Source: Sapria himalayana (taxonomy: Eukaryota > Streptophyta > Magnoliopsida > Malpighiales > Rafflesiaceae). From it: 64,000 nt of DNA. This document shows positions 48,256 to 62,978 of the stretch, in pieces. A program made the translations under genes and the position numbers. Position 1 is the first letter of the stretch, and every line of letters begins with the position of its first letter. The stretch is taken from assembly GCA_029783825.1 (NCBI GenBank), contig JAREIK010017138.1, positions 1 through 64,000 of the forward strand, read 5' to 3'. The notes beneath the pieces were generated by a model, which did not search any database, had not been told where the DNA came from, and was given only the letters and a program-made list of their open reading frames with translations.

Positions 48256-51200
48256 TAAATGGATAGATAAACAAATAGCCCAATACACATATAGAGGGAT
48301 AAATAGATAGATATATAGTTAGTTAGATAGATAGACAGATAGATATAAATAGATAAACGATTATACAGATAGATAGATTGATACTCAAATAATATAGAGA
48401 CAGACAAACAGATAGATATATACTAAAATATTATAGAGACAGATAGCCAGATAAACACATAGATAGATAGATAGATAAATAAATATGTAAGTAGATAGAT
48501 CAACATATATACAAATAGATAGATTGATAAATAGATAGATAGATAGACAAAAATATATAGATAGAAAGACTAATAGTCATATAGACATATTGACAGAGAG
48601 ACAGATAGATGCATATATAAAAAGACATATAGATAGATTAATAAAAATACAGATAGACATTTAGATAGATAGAGAGATATACAAATAGACATATAGATAG
48701 AAAGTTAGATAGATAGATAGATAGAAAGATAGACAAATCGATAAATAGATCAATAGATAGATTGATAGATTGTCAGATATATAGAGAGATATATATATAT
48801 ATATATATAGAGTTCGACTGATAGACAGATAAATAGATAGATTGATAGAAAAATAGATATATAGATATTCGACAGATAGTTAGATAGAGTTATTGATCAA
48901 TAGACAAATAGATAGACAATTAGACAAATAAACAGATAGATATATAGACAGATAGCCATATAAACATATAAATAGTTAGATAGATAGACATATAGATAGA
49001 TAGATAGACATATAGATAGATAGACAGATAGACAAATAGATAGATAGATAGATTGAAATATATATAGATATACAGATAGATAGATAGACATATAGATAAA
49101 TAGATAGATATCTAAAAGATAGATAGAGAGATAAAGAAATAGTTTGATATATAGATATATAGACAGATAGATAGATAAAAAGAAAGACATATAGATAGAT
49201 ATACAGATAGACAGATAGATAGATGGATGAATAGACATACCAATAGATAGATAGATAGAAATATAGAAAGATAGATTCACAAATAAATAGATAGATAGTT
49301 AGTTAGATAGAAAGATAGAGAGATAGAGAGAAAGTGAGAGATTGACAAAAATACACGCGAAGAGATAGAGAGACAGATAGAGAGACACAAAGAGGGATAG
49401 CGAGACTAATAGATAGATAGAGAGATACATAGATAGATAGTTATACAAGTACACAAATATATAGATTTATAGATAGATAAGTATGTAGGTAGCTCAGTAT
49501 GTAGGTAATTAGTTAGAAAGATAGAGATATAGAAAGATAAAGGTATATGGGTAAAGAGATAGAGAGATAGTGAGAAAAAGAGATAGAGAGATAGAGAGAT
49601 AGAAAGATAGAGAGATAGATAGATAGAGAAATATAGAGATATATTGTTAGATAGATAAAGATATAATGATATTAAAAGATATAGATAAAGATAGATATAC
49701 TAATAGATAGATAGACAAAAAAATTAATCAATAAAAAGACAAATAGGTAGGTAGATAGAACGACAAACTAATAGACTAAAAAACTGATTGACTGATAAAT
49801 AGATAGACAAACAAAATGATAGATAAATAAATACACATATATACAGATTGACAGATTGACAGATAGACAAATAGATAGAAAGACAAATAGATAGATAGAT
49901 AGATAGAAAATTAGATGGACAGATAGATAGGCAAATAGATACATGATATATAGTTAGATAGATACGTAGATAAACATAAATAAAAAAAGATAGATAGAGA
50001 ATTAGAAAGAAAGATAAATAGATAGATAGAAAATAATATACATTTAGTCAAGTAGAATAATAGATAGATAGACATATAGATAGATATAAAAAGATAGAAA
50101 GCTACTCATTTATATAGATAGATATATAGATAGATAGATAGATATACATATATATAGATAGACATATAGAAAGAGAGACAAAAATACAAATAGACATATA
50201 GATAGATAGAAATATAAATAGATAGAAAGATTGACAATTAAATAAATATATTAATAGACAGATATATAAATAGATAGATAGATAGGTAGACATATAGGCA
50301 AATAGATATAGACAAATATACAAATAGATAGTTTGATTGCTAGACACTTAGACATATATAAATAGTTAAAATATAGATTTATAGATAGATAGAAAATTAG
50401 ATAGATATACAGTTAGACAATTAGATAAATAGATAGTTAAAATATTATACATATAGATAGTTTGACAGGAAGACAGATAGATAGACAGTTAGATTGCTAG
50501 ATAGATAGATAGATGAATAGATAGAAAGATTGACAGATAGATAGATATACAGATAGACATATCAATAAAAAGACAAATAGACATTTAGACAACCAAATAT
50601 ATAGACAGATAGAGAGGTTGATAGATAGATATATAGATAGATAGATAGATAGATAGATAGAAAAATAGAAAGAAAGAAAGATAGAAAGATAGATTGAAAG
50701 ATAGATAGATAAATAGATAGACATATAGATGGATAGTTATATATATTGAAAGATAGACAGATAAATAGATAAATAGATGGATAGATAGACATATATTTGA
50801 TAGATAGTCAAATAGACATATAGATTGATCAATAGATAGTCAGATAGATATATAAAAAGGTTTGGAGATGTAGAGATGAAGAGATAGATAGAAATACATA
50901 TAAGAGACAAATAGATAGACAAAGAGAAAAAGAGACTTGTAGACACATCGACAATTAGAGAGATAGAAAAATTGACAAATAGATAGGTTGACAAATAAAT
51001 AAATAGATAGGTAGCTAGGTAGGTATGTTTGTAGGTAGGCAGGTAAGCAAGTATAGAGAAAGAGATAGAGAGATAGATGGAAAGAGAAGTAGAAAAAAGA
51101 AAGAAAGGGAGATAGAGATATATAGAGATAAAGGAATAGAGAGATAGAGAGATAAAGATATAGAGATAAATAGATAAAGAGATAGAGAGATAGAAATATA

Positions 51201-51602
51201 GAGAGATAGAGAAATAGAGAGATAAAAATATAGATAGATAAAGAAAGAAAGTTATATAGAGATAGAGAGTTAGAAAGATAGAGAGATAGAAAGATAGATT
51301 GATTGATTGATTGACAAAGAAAAAGATAGAAAAAAAAATATATAGATTGACTGATAGACTGATAAACTAACAAATTGATAGACTAATAGATAGATAAATA
51401 GACAGAAAGATAGATAAACTGATATAGAGACATTGACAGACGGAAAGAAAGATAAACTGAGAGACTAGTAGATACACAAATAGACATATAGATAGATAGA
51501 TAGACAAATAGATAGATATATATATAGACATAGATAGATAGATAGATAAAATGATAGAAAGATAGACAAATAGATAGATTAAAGATAAAGAGATTGACTA
51601 AT

Positions 51603-51641
<39 letters not shown>

Positions 51642-52936
51642 AATATACATTTAGATAGATAGATAGATGTACATATAGATAGATAGGTAGATAAAAATAT
51701 AGAATGATAGACAAATAGGTATTTAGGAAAATAAGCAGATTGACAAATAAATAGACAGATAGAGTTATATAGTTAGATGGATAGATAGATAGATAGATAT
51801 ATAGAGACATATATTTATAGATTGATAGATTGATAGATACATAGATAGATAGATATGAAGATAAACACAAAAATAAATAGATACACAAATAAAAAGATAA
51901 ATAGATACACAAATACATAGTTAGATGAATAATTAGATATATATATATATATAGACAAAGAGAGATAAATAGATAGATAGATTTATAGTTATATAGATAG
52001 ATAAATAGATAAATAGAAAAATAGATGGACAAAAAGGTAGATAAACAATTGATAGATAAATAGATTGACAGATAATCAAATAGTAGATAGACAAATAGCT
52101 GGAAATACACATAGATTGATAAATAGTTTGATAGACAGGTAGATAAACATATATACAAGTATATACATAGACAAATAGAAAGATAGATAGATAAACAAAA
52201 ATATATAGATATATAGATAGACTAATAGACAAATATACAAATAGTTAGATATACAAATAGATATATAGAAAGAAAGGTTGTTATATAGATAGACATATAG
52301 ATAGATATACAGATTGACATATAGATAGCTAAATTGATATATAGATGACATATATACATATAGACATATACAAAGATAAATAAATAGATAAATTAAAAAA
52401 AATAGTCCAATAGATAGATAGATCGACTAATTAACCGAGAGACAGATAGATATATACAAAAAATATAGATTGATAGATAAATAAATTGATATATTGATTG
52501 ACAAACACTTAAACACAGACAAATAGACAAATAGACAGATAAATAGATTTATAGATAGATAGATAGACATATAGATAGACAAAAAGATAGATAGACATAT
52601 TGAAAGATAGACAAATAGACAGATTGATAAATATATAAAAATGTAGAAAGACAATTAGATAGATAGACAAATAGACAAATAGACAAATAGATAGATAGAC
52701 AGGTAGATAATTAGATAGACAGATAGACAGACAGATAGATAGATAAACAGATATATAGATAAACATATTGATAGATAGATAGATACAAAAATAGTCAAAA
52801 ATATATAGGGAGAAACATATTTAAATAGATAGATAGATTGACAGATAGCGAGATGGATAGATAGATAAATAGATAGATAATATATAGATATAAAGATAGA
52901 TAGATAGATAAATAGATAGATAGATTGATTGATTGA

Positions 52937-53065
52937 CACATAGGTATATAGTAAGATAGATAAATAGATAGATTGATTGATTGATTGACACATAGGTATA
53001 TAGTAAGATAGATAAATAGATCGATTGATTGATTGATTGATTGATTGACACATAGGTATATAGTA
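52937..53065. repeat. Three-copy 52-60 bp amplification inside the right outer array
   Basis: The landmark CACATAGGTATATAGTA starts at 52937, 52989 and 53049, each followed by a TAAATAGAT-type stretch and a run of GATT units. The left arm has this landmark once, near 3433-3449. The amplification therefore happened after the arms separated, or single copies were lost on the left. Confidence 0.85.
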
Positions 53066-54799
53066 AAATAGATAAATAGATAGATAGATATATAGAAAGA
53101 CATACAAATAGATAGATAGATATATAGACAGATAGACAGATTGATAGATCGATAGATAGATAGACTGATAGATAGATAAACATATAGATAGATAGATAGT
53201 CATATAGATATATAGATAGATTATTAGATAGTTAGATTGAGAGATAAAGAGAGAGTCAAATAGACATAAATATAGATAGAGAGATAGAGAAACAGATAGA
53301 GAGACAGATAGTGAGAAATATAGATAGACAGAGAGATAAATAGATAGATATGAAGGTAGATAGATAGATAGATTGATAGATAACAAGATAGGTAGGTATT
53401 TAGTTAGGTAAAGAGAATGAGAGATAGAGAGATAAAGATATAGAGAGAAAGATATAGAAAGAAAGATATATTGAGATTTAGAGATTGAGAGATATAGAGA
53501 AAGATAGACATGATAGTACATAGATAAAAAGATAGAAAAAGAGATAGAGAGATCGAAAGAGAGAAAGAAAAAGAAATAGATAGATAAGGATAGAAAGAGA
53601 TAGAGTAATTGAAAGATAGAGAGATATGGAGTTACAGAGATAGAGAGATAGAGATATAGAAAGATAGATAAAGAAAGAGATAGAGAGATATAAAGATAGA
53701 GAGATAGTGAGATAAAGATACATATAGATAGAGAGATAAAAGGATAGATAGAAAGAGAGATACACAGATAGAAAGATAGACAGACATATGAATAAACATA
53801 TAGACAAATAGATAGATAGATAGTTAGCCTGAATAACTAACTCACTGACTAACTAACTGATTGACTGAGATATTGACTGACATACTAATAGATTTGTATA
53901 CTGATAGACTAATAGACTGACAAACTAATAGGCTAACATACTGAATACAAATAGATAGACTAACAATTAGACTAATAAACAGACAGACAAATAGAATAAT
54001 AGCCAGAAATATTGACAAACAAATAGACAAACAATTAGATAGATAGATAGATAGACAGATAGATAGTCATGTATACAAAAAGTCAAGTAGACATGTAGTC
54101 AGGAACACAGGCAGTCAAGCATATAGATTTTCAGGCAAAAAGATAGATAGACAAACAAAAAACTGAATGATAGATAGTCAAGAAAATATAAAGAGATAAT
54201 AAGATAAATAGATAGATTGATAGATAGTAGACAGATAGAAAGATAGATAAATAGACCGATAGATAGATAGATAGATAGAATAATAGATAGATACTCAGAT
54301 AGACAAATAGATAGATACATAGTTATATAGATAGATGGATAGATAAACAAAAAGATAGATTGAAAGATAAACAAATAGACAGATAGACAAATAGATAGAC
54401 ATATAGAAAAATAGACAGATAGTCAAATAGATAGATAGATAGATAGTTAGTTAGTTAGTTAGATTGAAAGATAAAAAGATAGAAGGATAGATAGAAATAT
54501 AGACATAGAGATAGAGGATAGATAGAGAGACAGGAAGAGTGATAAATAGAGAGACAGAAAGAAAGAAAGATAGATATATAGGTATGTAGGTAGATAGAGA
54601 GATGAAGAGATAGAGAGATAGATAGATAGCTAGGTAGGTATGTAGATAAGTACGTAGGTAGGTAGGTATAAAGATTGAGAGATAGTGAGGTTATAAGATA
54701 GAGAGAAAATGAGATAGATCTATAAAGAAATTGAGAGATTAAGAGGTTAAGAGATTGAGAGATAGACAAGGAGATGGAGAGATAAAGAGATAGAGAGAG

Positions 54800-54837
<38 letters not shown>

Positions 54838-55671
54838 GGAGATAGAGAGATAGAAATATAAAGTGAGATAGATAGAGGCAAAAAGAAAAATAAATATATA
54901 GATAAAAAGAAATGGAGATAAAGAGATAGAGAGATTGAAAGATAGATAGATAGATAGAGATATAGATAGATAGTGAGATAAAGAGAATAGAGATAGAGAT
55001 ATAGAGAGATAGATAGATAGTCAGATAAAATGATATAGAGATGGAATGATAGAGAGATAGAGAGATATAAACATAGAGAAATATAGAGATAGAAACATGG
55101 ACATATAGATGAATAGATAGATAGACACATAGATAGATAGATAGAAAGATAGATAGACAGACTAATGACTAACTGACTAATTGACTGATAGACTGACTAA
55201 TTGATTGACTGACTGGTAGACTGACAAACTAATAGACTAACAAACTAAATGACTAATAGACTAGCTAACAAACAGATGAATAGACTAAAATAGACATATA
55301 GACTAATAGACAGACTAATATACAGACAAAAAGATAGAAAGATAGATAAAAAGATAGACAAACAGACACATAGAAAGATTGACTAATAGATAGACAAATA
55401 GATCGATCAACACACAAGCAAATAGATAGTCAGGTAGACAAATAGTCAAACAGACAAATAGTCAGAAAGATAGATAGTCAAGCATACATATAGTCAAGCA
55501 GAAAGATAGAAAGATAAACAAACCAATGGATAGACAAAGACTAACTAATAGATAGACTGACTCTCCTACTAACTAATAGATAGGTACATAGAAACATAGA
55601 AAGATAGATTCACAAACAAATAGGCTTATAGAAAAATAGATAGACTGACATATAAATAGATAGATAGATAG

Positions 55672-55707
<36 letters not shown>

Positions 55708-56530
55708 GTATGTATTGATTAATTTAAGCCAAATTGATAGACACATATAATGATAGATTCTAGACAAATAGATAGACATATAGATAGATAGACAAATAGA
55801 TAGATAATTAGATAGACAGGCAGATAAATAGATAGATATATTTATACAAAGATAGATAGATACACAGACAGATAGACATACATATTAGATGACAAATAGA
55901 CAAATAATCAAATTGATAGATAGATAGATATACATAAATATTTACAGAGAGACAGAGATAAAAAGATAGACAGAGAGATAAGGAAATAGATAGATAGATA
56001 GATAGATAGATAGTAGGTATACTAATAGATAGGTTGACAAATTGATAGATAGATAGATAGATAGCAAGGTAGGTAGGTATCTAGGTAGGTACGTAAGTAG
56101 GTAGAAAGATAAAGAGATAGGGAAAAATAGATATATAGAGATAGATAAAGAGATATATATACCGAGATAGAAATAGATAGAAAGATTGAGGGAAAGATAG
56201 ATAGACACACAAAAATAGACACACAAAAAGATAGACAGAATGAAAGATAGATAGATCGACTGATAGACTGGCAAACTAATAAACTAATAGACATGCAAAC
56301 TAATAGACTAATAGACTGACATACTAATAGACTGATAGGCATATAGATAGACATACAGACATATAACACAGATAGATAGAAACACAAATATACAGTTAGA
56401 TAGATAAATATATATATAGATAGATAGACATTTAGATAGATAGATAAAAAGATAAACAGATATACAAATAGAAGATTTCCAAATAGATAGATAGAGAGAT
56501 TAATAGATAGAGAAATATAGATAGATAACT

Positions 56531-56574
<44 letters not shown>

Positions 56575-56606
56575 ATAGATAGTTAGTTAGAAAAATAGAC
56601 AAAAAG

Positions 56607-56714
56607 ATAAATAGATAAATAGGCTGATAGATAGATAGAAAGATAAATAGATAAATAGGCAGATAGATAGATAGAAAGATAAATAGATAAATAGGCAGAT
56701 AGATAGATAGATAG
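56607..56714. repeat. 36-bp tandem repeat, three copies
   Basis: AGATAAATAGATAAATAGGC followed by (T/A)GATAGATAGATAGAA recurs with the GGC landmark at 56622, 56658 and 56694, a constant period of 36 bp. Confidence 0.85.
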
Positions 56715-57810
56715 ATAGACAGATAAATAGATTAATAAATAGACAGAATAGATAGATAGACAAATTGATAAATAGACAAATAAAAATATAGAAAGAAAGA
56801 TAGATACATATTTAGGGAGATAAGCAGATAGACAGACAGATAGATAGATAGACAAAAATGCAGGTATATAGATATAGATATAAATAGACAGGTATATAGA
56901 TATATAAAGAGATAGAAAGATTGTCATATAAAATTTTATATATAAATAGATAGATAGACTGATGACTAATAGACTAATAGATAGAAACACAGATAGATTG
57001 TTAGACATAAATGAATTTATAAAGATTGATAGTTAGATAGATAGACAAATAGAAAGATATACATATACATAGATTTATAAATTGATAGATTGACAAATAC
57101 ATAGATAGATAGAAAGATAGATAGATATATAGATATTTAAAAAGATACACAAAAAGATAGATAGATAGATAGATAGACAAATAAATAGATAGATAGATAC
57201 ATAAATAAACAAATGCATAGATAGATGGATAAATAGATAGACATGTAGACAAATAGACAGATTGAAAAATAGGAATATAGATATATTGATAGATAGATAG
57301 ATTGATTGACAAATAGACAGATATACAGATAGGTAGGTAGATAGATAGATATACATGTAGATAGATAAATAGATAGAGAGATATATAAATTTGACACATA
57401 AATAGATAAACGGATAGACAAAATGACAGATAAACAAATGACAGATAGATAGATATAAAGATAGTCAAATATTAGAAAGACAGATAGCCAGTTAAAGACA
57501 TAGATAGATAGATAGATAGATAAACATATATACAAATAGATAGAAAAAAATAGATAGATTGTAAAATATATATAGATAGATAGATAGACAAATATAAAGA
57601 TAGACATATAGACAGATAAAAAGATAGATAAATGAAAGATATATAGATAGACATACAAACATATATATTGATATATAGATAAACATATAGATAGATATTG
57701 AGATATATAGATAGGCATATATACAGATAGACATATAGACAAAAATAAAGATAGACAAATAGATAAATAAAAAAATAGACAAATATAAAGATATATAGAT
57801 AGAAAAATAG

Positions 57811-58012
57811 ATATATAGACAAATATATAGTTTGATAGATAGACAGAGAGACATAGATTGATAGACAAATAAACAGATAAACACATACACGGATAGATAG
57901 ATTTATAAATAGATATATAGACAAATATATAGTTTGATAGATAGACAGAGAGACATAGATTGATAGACAAATAAACAGATAAACACATACACGGATAGAT
58001 AGATTTATAAAT
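57811..58012. repeat. 101-bp tandem duplication
   Basis: GATATATAGACAAATATATA starts at 57811 and again at 57912. The whole 101-bp interval, including ACACATACACGGATAGATAG, is repeated almost exactly, indicating a very recent duplication of an array segment. Confidence 0.88.
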
Positions 58013-61000
58013 AGATAGACTTATAGACAGATAGAAAGATAGAAAGATAGATAACTAGACAGATTGACAGATATATACTTAAATACATAGATAGATAGAT
58101 AAAAAAGTAGATAGATATATAGATAGACATAAAGATAGAATGACAGATAGACAAATAGACATATAAACACATAGATAGATAAATAAATAGATAGACAGAC
58201 AATAAGATATATAGATAAATAGATGGACAGGATTAGAGATAGATAATAGATAGATAGATATATAAATAGGCAGAAAGATAAATAAATAAATATATAGATA
58301 GATAGATAAACTCATAGACAAATAGACATATAGATTGTTAGACAAATAAATCGATAGATTGATAGATACATAGACAGATAGACATATAGATAAATAGATA
58401 TATTGACATATAAGTATATAGATAGATAGACTTATAGTTAGAGAGATAGATAGAGAGATAGACAAATATATAGAAATACAATTAGAGAGTTAGAAAGATA
58501 GATAGAAAGATAGTTATAGAGAAAGAGAGACAAACAGAGAGATAGAGAGACACGAAGACAGATAAATAGAAAGACAAATAGAGAAATAGAAAGATAGACA
58601 AATAGACAGATAGATAGATATATATGTAGGTATACATATAGATAGATACACATACAACTAGGTAGGTAGGTAGCTAGGTAGATAGGTATGTTGTTAGATA
58701 GCGAAATAGAAATTTAGAGTGATAGAGAGATAGAGCGAGAGATATATATATATATACACATAGATAAATAGATAAGAAATAATGATATAAATATATATAG
58801 AGATAGAAAGATATAAAAATAGAGAGATATAAAGCTAGAGAGATATGAAGATAGAGAGATAAATAGATAAGAAATAAAGATATAAAGATATATAGAGATA
58901 GAAAGATATAGAAATAGAGAGATATAGAGCTAGAGTGATATGGAGATAAAGAGAAAGAGAGTAAAAGAGATAAAGAGATAGTGATATACAAGATAAAGAG
59001 ATATAGAGGTAAAGAGATAGCAAAAAAGAAATATAGAAAGATAGAAAGATAGAGAGATAAAGAGATAGATAGGTTGAGATATATAGATATTGAGAGATAG
59101 AGAGATAGATAAATACACAGATTGACACATAGACACATAGATAGATAAACATATAGATAGACTAAATGATTGTCAAACTGATAGACTATCATACTGACAT
59201 AATGACATATAGACATTCTAATAGACTGATAGACTGATAGACTGTTAGACTAACACACTAATAAACTATCAGATAGACCGACTAATATATATACTAACAA
59301 ATAGATAGACAAAATGACAAATAGAAAGATAGATAGATAGATAGACAAACAGACAAATAGATAGATAGAGAGTTACTCATACAGACAGATATACAGAGAG
59401 TCAGTCCGATAGACAAAAACTCAAGAAGATTGATAGTTAGGTAGATAGATAGTCGCATATACTGACAATTCGGTAGATTGAAAGATAGATAGACAGAATA
59501 GAAGGATAGATAGATAGAGAGAATTATTGACTGATAGACAGCTAGATAGATAGACATACCGACTAACAAACCGATAGATAGACAAACAAACTGACCTATA
59601 GATAGATAAACAAATAGACATGCATACATACAAATACATAAAAACATAAACAGACAAACAAACAAATAGATAAATAGACGAATATAAAGTTAGTTAGATA
59701 GATAGATATATAGACAAATATTTAGATAAATAGATAAATAGACAGACAGACATATAGCTAGAAAAATAGATTGTCAAAAAGATAGACAAAATGATAGTTA
59801 GATAGATAGACAAATAGATAGATAGATAGATAAACAAAAAGTTGGATGGATATAAATATAGATAGACTGCTTGATAGATAGATTGATATATAGATTTATA
59901 AAAAGATTGATAGACAGAGTAATAGACTTATTGAAACACAAATTGAAAGATAGACTGATAGATAGAGTGATAGTCAGATTGATAGATAGATTTATAGATA
60001 GTTTGATAGACATATTGAAAGATAGATTGCTAGACAAATATATAGATAAATCAATTGATAAATAGATAGTTATATATATAGATAGATAGAAAGCCAGACA
60101 TATAGATAGATAAATATATATGCAAATAGAAAGAAAAAAAGATAGATAGATAGATAGACAGACATATAGACAACTTGATTTACATATAGATAGATAGATA
60201 GTTGGATCGATAGTTTAATAGACATATTATTTGACATATAGATAGAGAGATAAATTGACATAAAGATAGATAGATAGTTCTAGAGATAGATATATATAAA
60301 TAGAAAAATAGATAGACAGAATGCTATATAGATATATAGACAAATAGATAGACAAATAAATAGATAGATAGATAGATAGATGGATAGAAAAAAAGATAGA
60401 TAGAAAGATATAAAGATATAAAAATAGATAATTGATAGATAGAAAGATTGATAGACAAATGGATATATAGATTGATAGAATGATTCATAGATAGACAAAT
60501 ATATAGATTATTAGATAGATTAATAGATAGATAGACAAATAGATAGACATCTAGATAGAAAAATAGACAAATAAATAGATATATAGATAGATAGATATAT
60601 TATTATAAAGATAGAAAGATAGATAAATAGAAAGAAAGATAGACAGTAAGACAGAAAGATAGGAAAATAGATAGATAGATATATATATAGACAAATAGAT
60701 AGATAGATAGATAGATAAATAGATATATAGGTAGAAAGATTGATAGAAAGATAGGTAGACAGATAGATAAATAAATTGATAGATAGATAGATCATTTGTG
60801 ATGAATAGATATACATATATCTATATATATATAGATTGATAGATACATATATAGATAGATTGATTGATTGAAAGATAAATAGATAGATGGATTGATAGAA
60901 AATTAGATTGACAGATATATAGACTGATAGATAGACTGATATATAGACAGATAGATAGTTAGATAGATAGATAGATAGATAGAAATACAGATAGATAAAC

Positions 61001-61176
61001 AAATAGAATGTCAGGAAGATAGTTTGATAGATAGATAGATATATATATATATATGTATAGATTATTTGACTAATAGATAGATAGATAGAAATATAGATAC
61101 ATAAATAGATAGATCAATAGACTGATTGATAGAAAGATTGATAGATAAATAGATAGATTCATAGACAAATAGATTG

Positions 61177-61272
61177 ATTGATAAATAGAAAGATAGATAG
61201 ACAGATATATTTATATAGATTGATAAATAGAAAGATAGATAGACAGATATATTTATATAGATTGATAAATAG
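61177..61272. repeat. 42-bp tandem repeat
   Basis: ATTGATAAATAGAAAGATAG with the following GACAGATATATTTATATAG starts at 61177 and 61219, and a third partial unit begins at 61261. Confidence 0.85.
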
Positions 61273-62930
61273 ATATATAGAAAGATAGATAGACAGATAG
61301 AAAAGTAGATAGATAGATGGATAGATAAACATATAGAAGTAAACATAGATAGACAAATAGAAAGATAGATTGAAAGATAGACTGAAAGGTAGATTGATAT
61401 ACAAATTGATAAAATATTGATAGACTGATAGATAGATAGATTGATTGATTGATAAATAGATAGACAGACAGATACCTACATAGATAGAAAGATAGATAGA
61501 AAATTTGATAGAAAAATAGATAGATAGACAAATATATATAGACAAATAGATAGCTAGATTGATAGATATACAAATATATAGATAGATAGATAGATATACA
61601 AATATATAGATAGATAGATCGATAGATAGATAGATAGATAAAAAGTTTGACAAAAAGATAGATAGCTAGACAGACATCCAGATAGATAGATAGATAGATA
61701 GTTATACAAATAGATAAAAAGTCGAATAAACAAATTGATAGATAGATTGATAGTCAGAGATAGAGATATATATGGATAGACATATAGATAGATAGATAGA
61801 TTATTAAATAAAAATATAGACAGATAGATGGACAAATAAATACATAGACCGATAGATATATAGATAGTTAGATATAAAGATAGATTGATAGATATATTGA
61901 CATATAGATATAGAGATATATATATATAGACTGATAAATAGACAGATAGATAGACTAATAGAAAGTAATATAAATAGATAGTTAGTTTTGTATATATATA
62001 TATAGACATATAGATCGACACATAGAAAGATAGATAGATAGAGAGATTGATAGACAGATAGACGGATAGACGGATAGACAAATAGACAAATAGATAGACA
62101 GATAGACAAATAAATAGATAGAAAGGTTGACATATTGATAGATAGTTGAATAGATAGATTAATTGATAGATTGAAAAAATGATTGTAAGACTAATTGAGA
62201 GACAAATACAAAGTGAGATAAATAGATAAAGGAATAAATAGATATATAAACATATAAAAAGACATATAGATAGGTAGATAGATAGATAAATAGATAGCCA
62301 AATAAATAGATAGATAGATAGATTGATATATAAGGAGATAGATGGATAAATATAAAAAAATAAATAGTTAGATAGAAATATAAAATAATAGACAGACTGA
62401 TAGAGAGAGAGATATATATATATATATAGATAGGAAAATAGATAAAAATATAGATAGACACATAGATAGACAGATAGATATAATGATTGATAGATAGACA
62501 GATACATAGACAAATAAATAGAGAAAAAGTTTGAAAGATTAAAAGAAAGATAGATAGATTGAAAGATAGATTGATAGAAAGAGTAATGGACAAATTGATA
62601 GATAGATTAATAGATAGATAGATAGACAGATAGATAGACATAATGATAGAAAATAGATAGAAAGATAGATAGTTAGATACATAAATAGAGAGATAGATAG
62701 ATAGAGAAACATGACCGATAAATAGGTAGATAGACTGATAGATAGATAGTTAGATAGATACATATATAGATAAAAAGATAGATAGAATGATAGATAGATA
62801 AACAGATAAATAGATAGACAACTATATAGACATATAAATAGAGAGATAGAGAAATAAATAGACAAATAGATTGATAGATAGATATATAAATAGTTGGATA
62901 GAAAAAATGATAGATAGATTCATAGATAGA

Positions 62931-62978
62931 TTGATAAATAGATTGATAAATAGATTGATAAATAGATTGATAAATAGA
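62931..62978. repeat. 12-bp tandem repeat, four copies
   Basis: TTGATAAATAGA is repeated four times without interruption, a perfect short higher-order unit made of three tetramer variants. Confidence 0.88.

Larger units (their letters stand above)
35742..56533 (-). repeat. Right arm of giant inverted repeat
   Basis: Reverse-complement copy of bases 1-20868. Its inner edge is abrupt: at 35741/35742 a TAGA array joins directly to the middle of an enhancer-of-polycomb-like exon that is continuous in the left copy. Its outer edge cannot be placed, because base 56533 pairs with base 1 of the window. The TAGA sequence from 56534 to 64000 could still belong to this arm. Confidence 0.97.
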
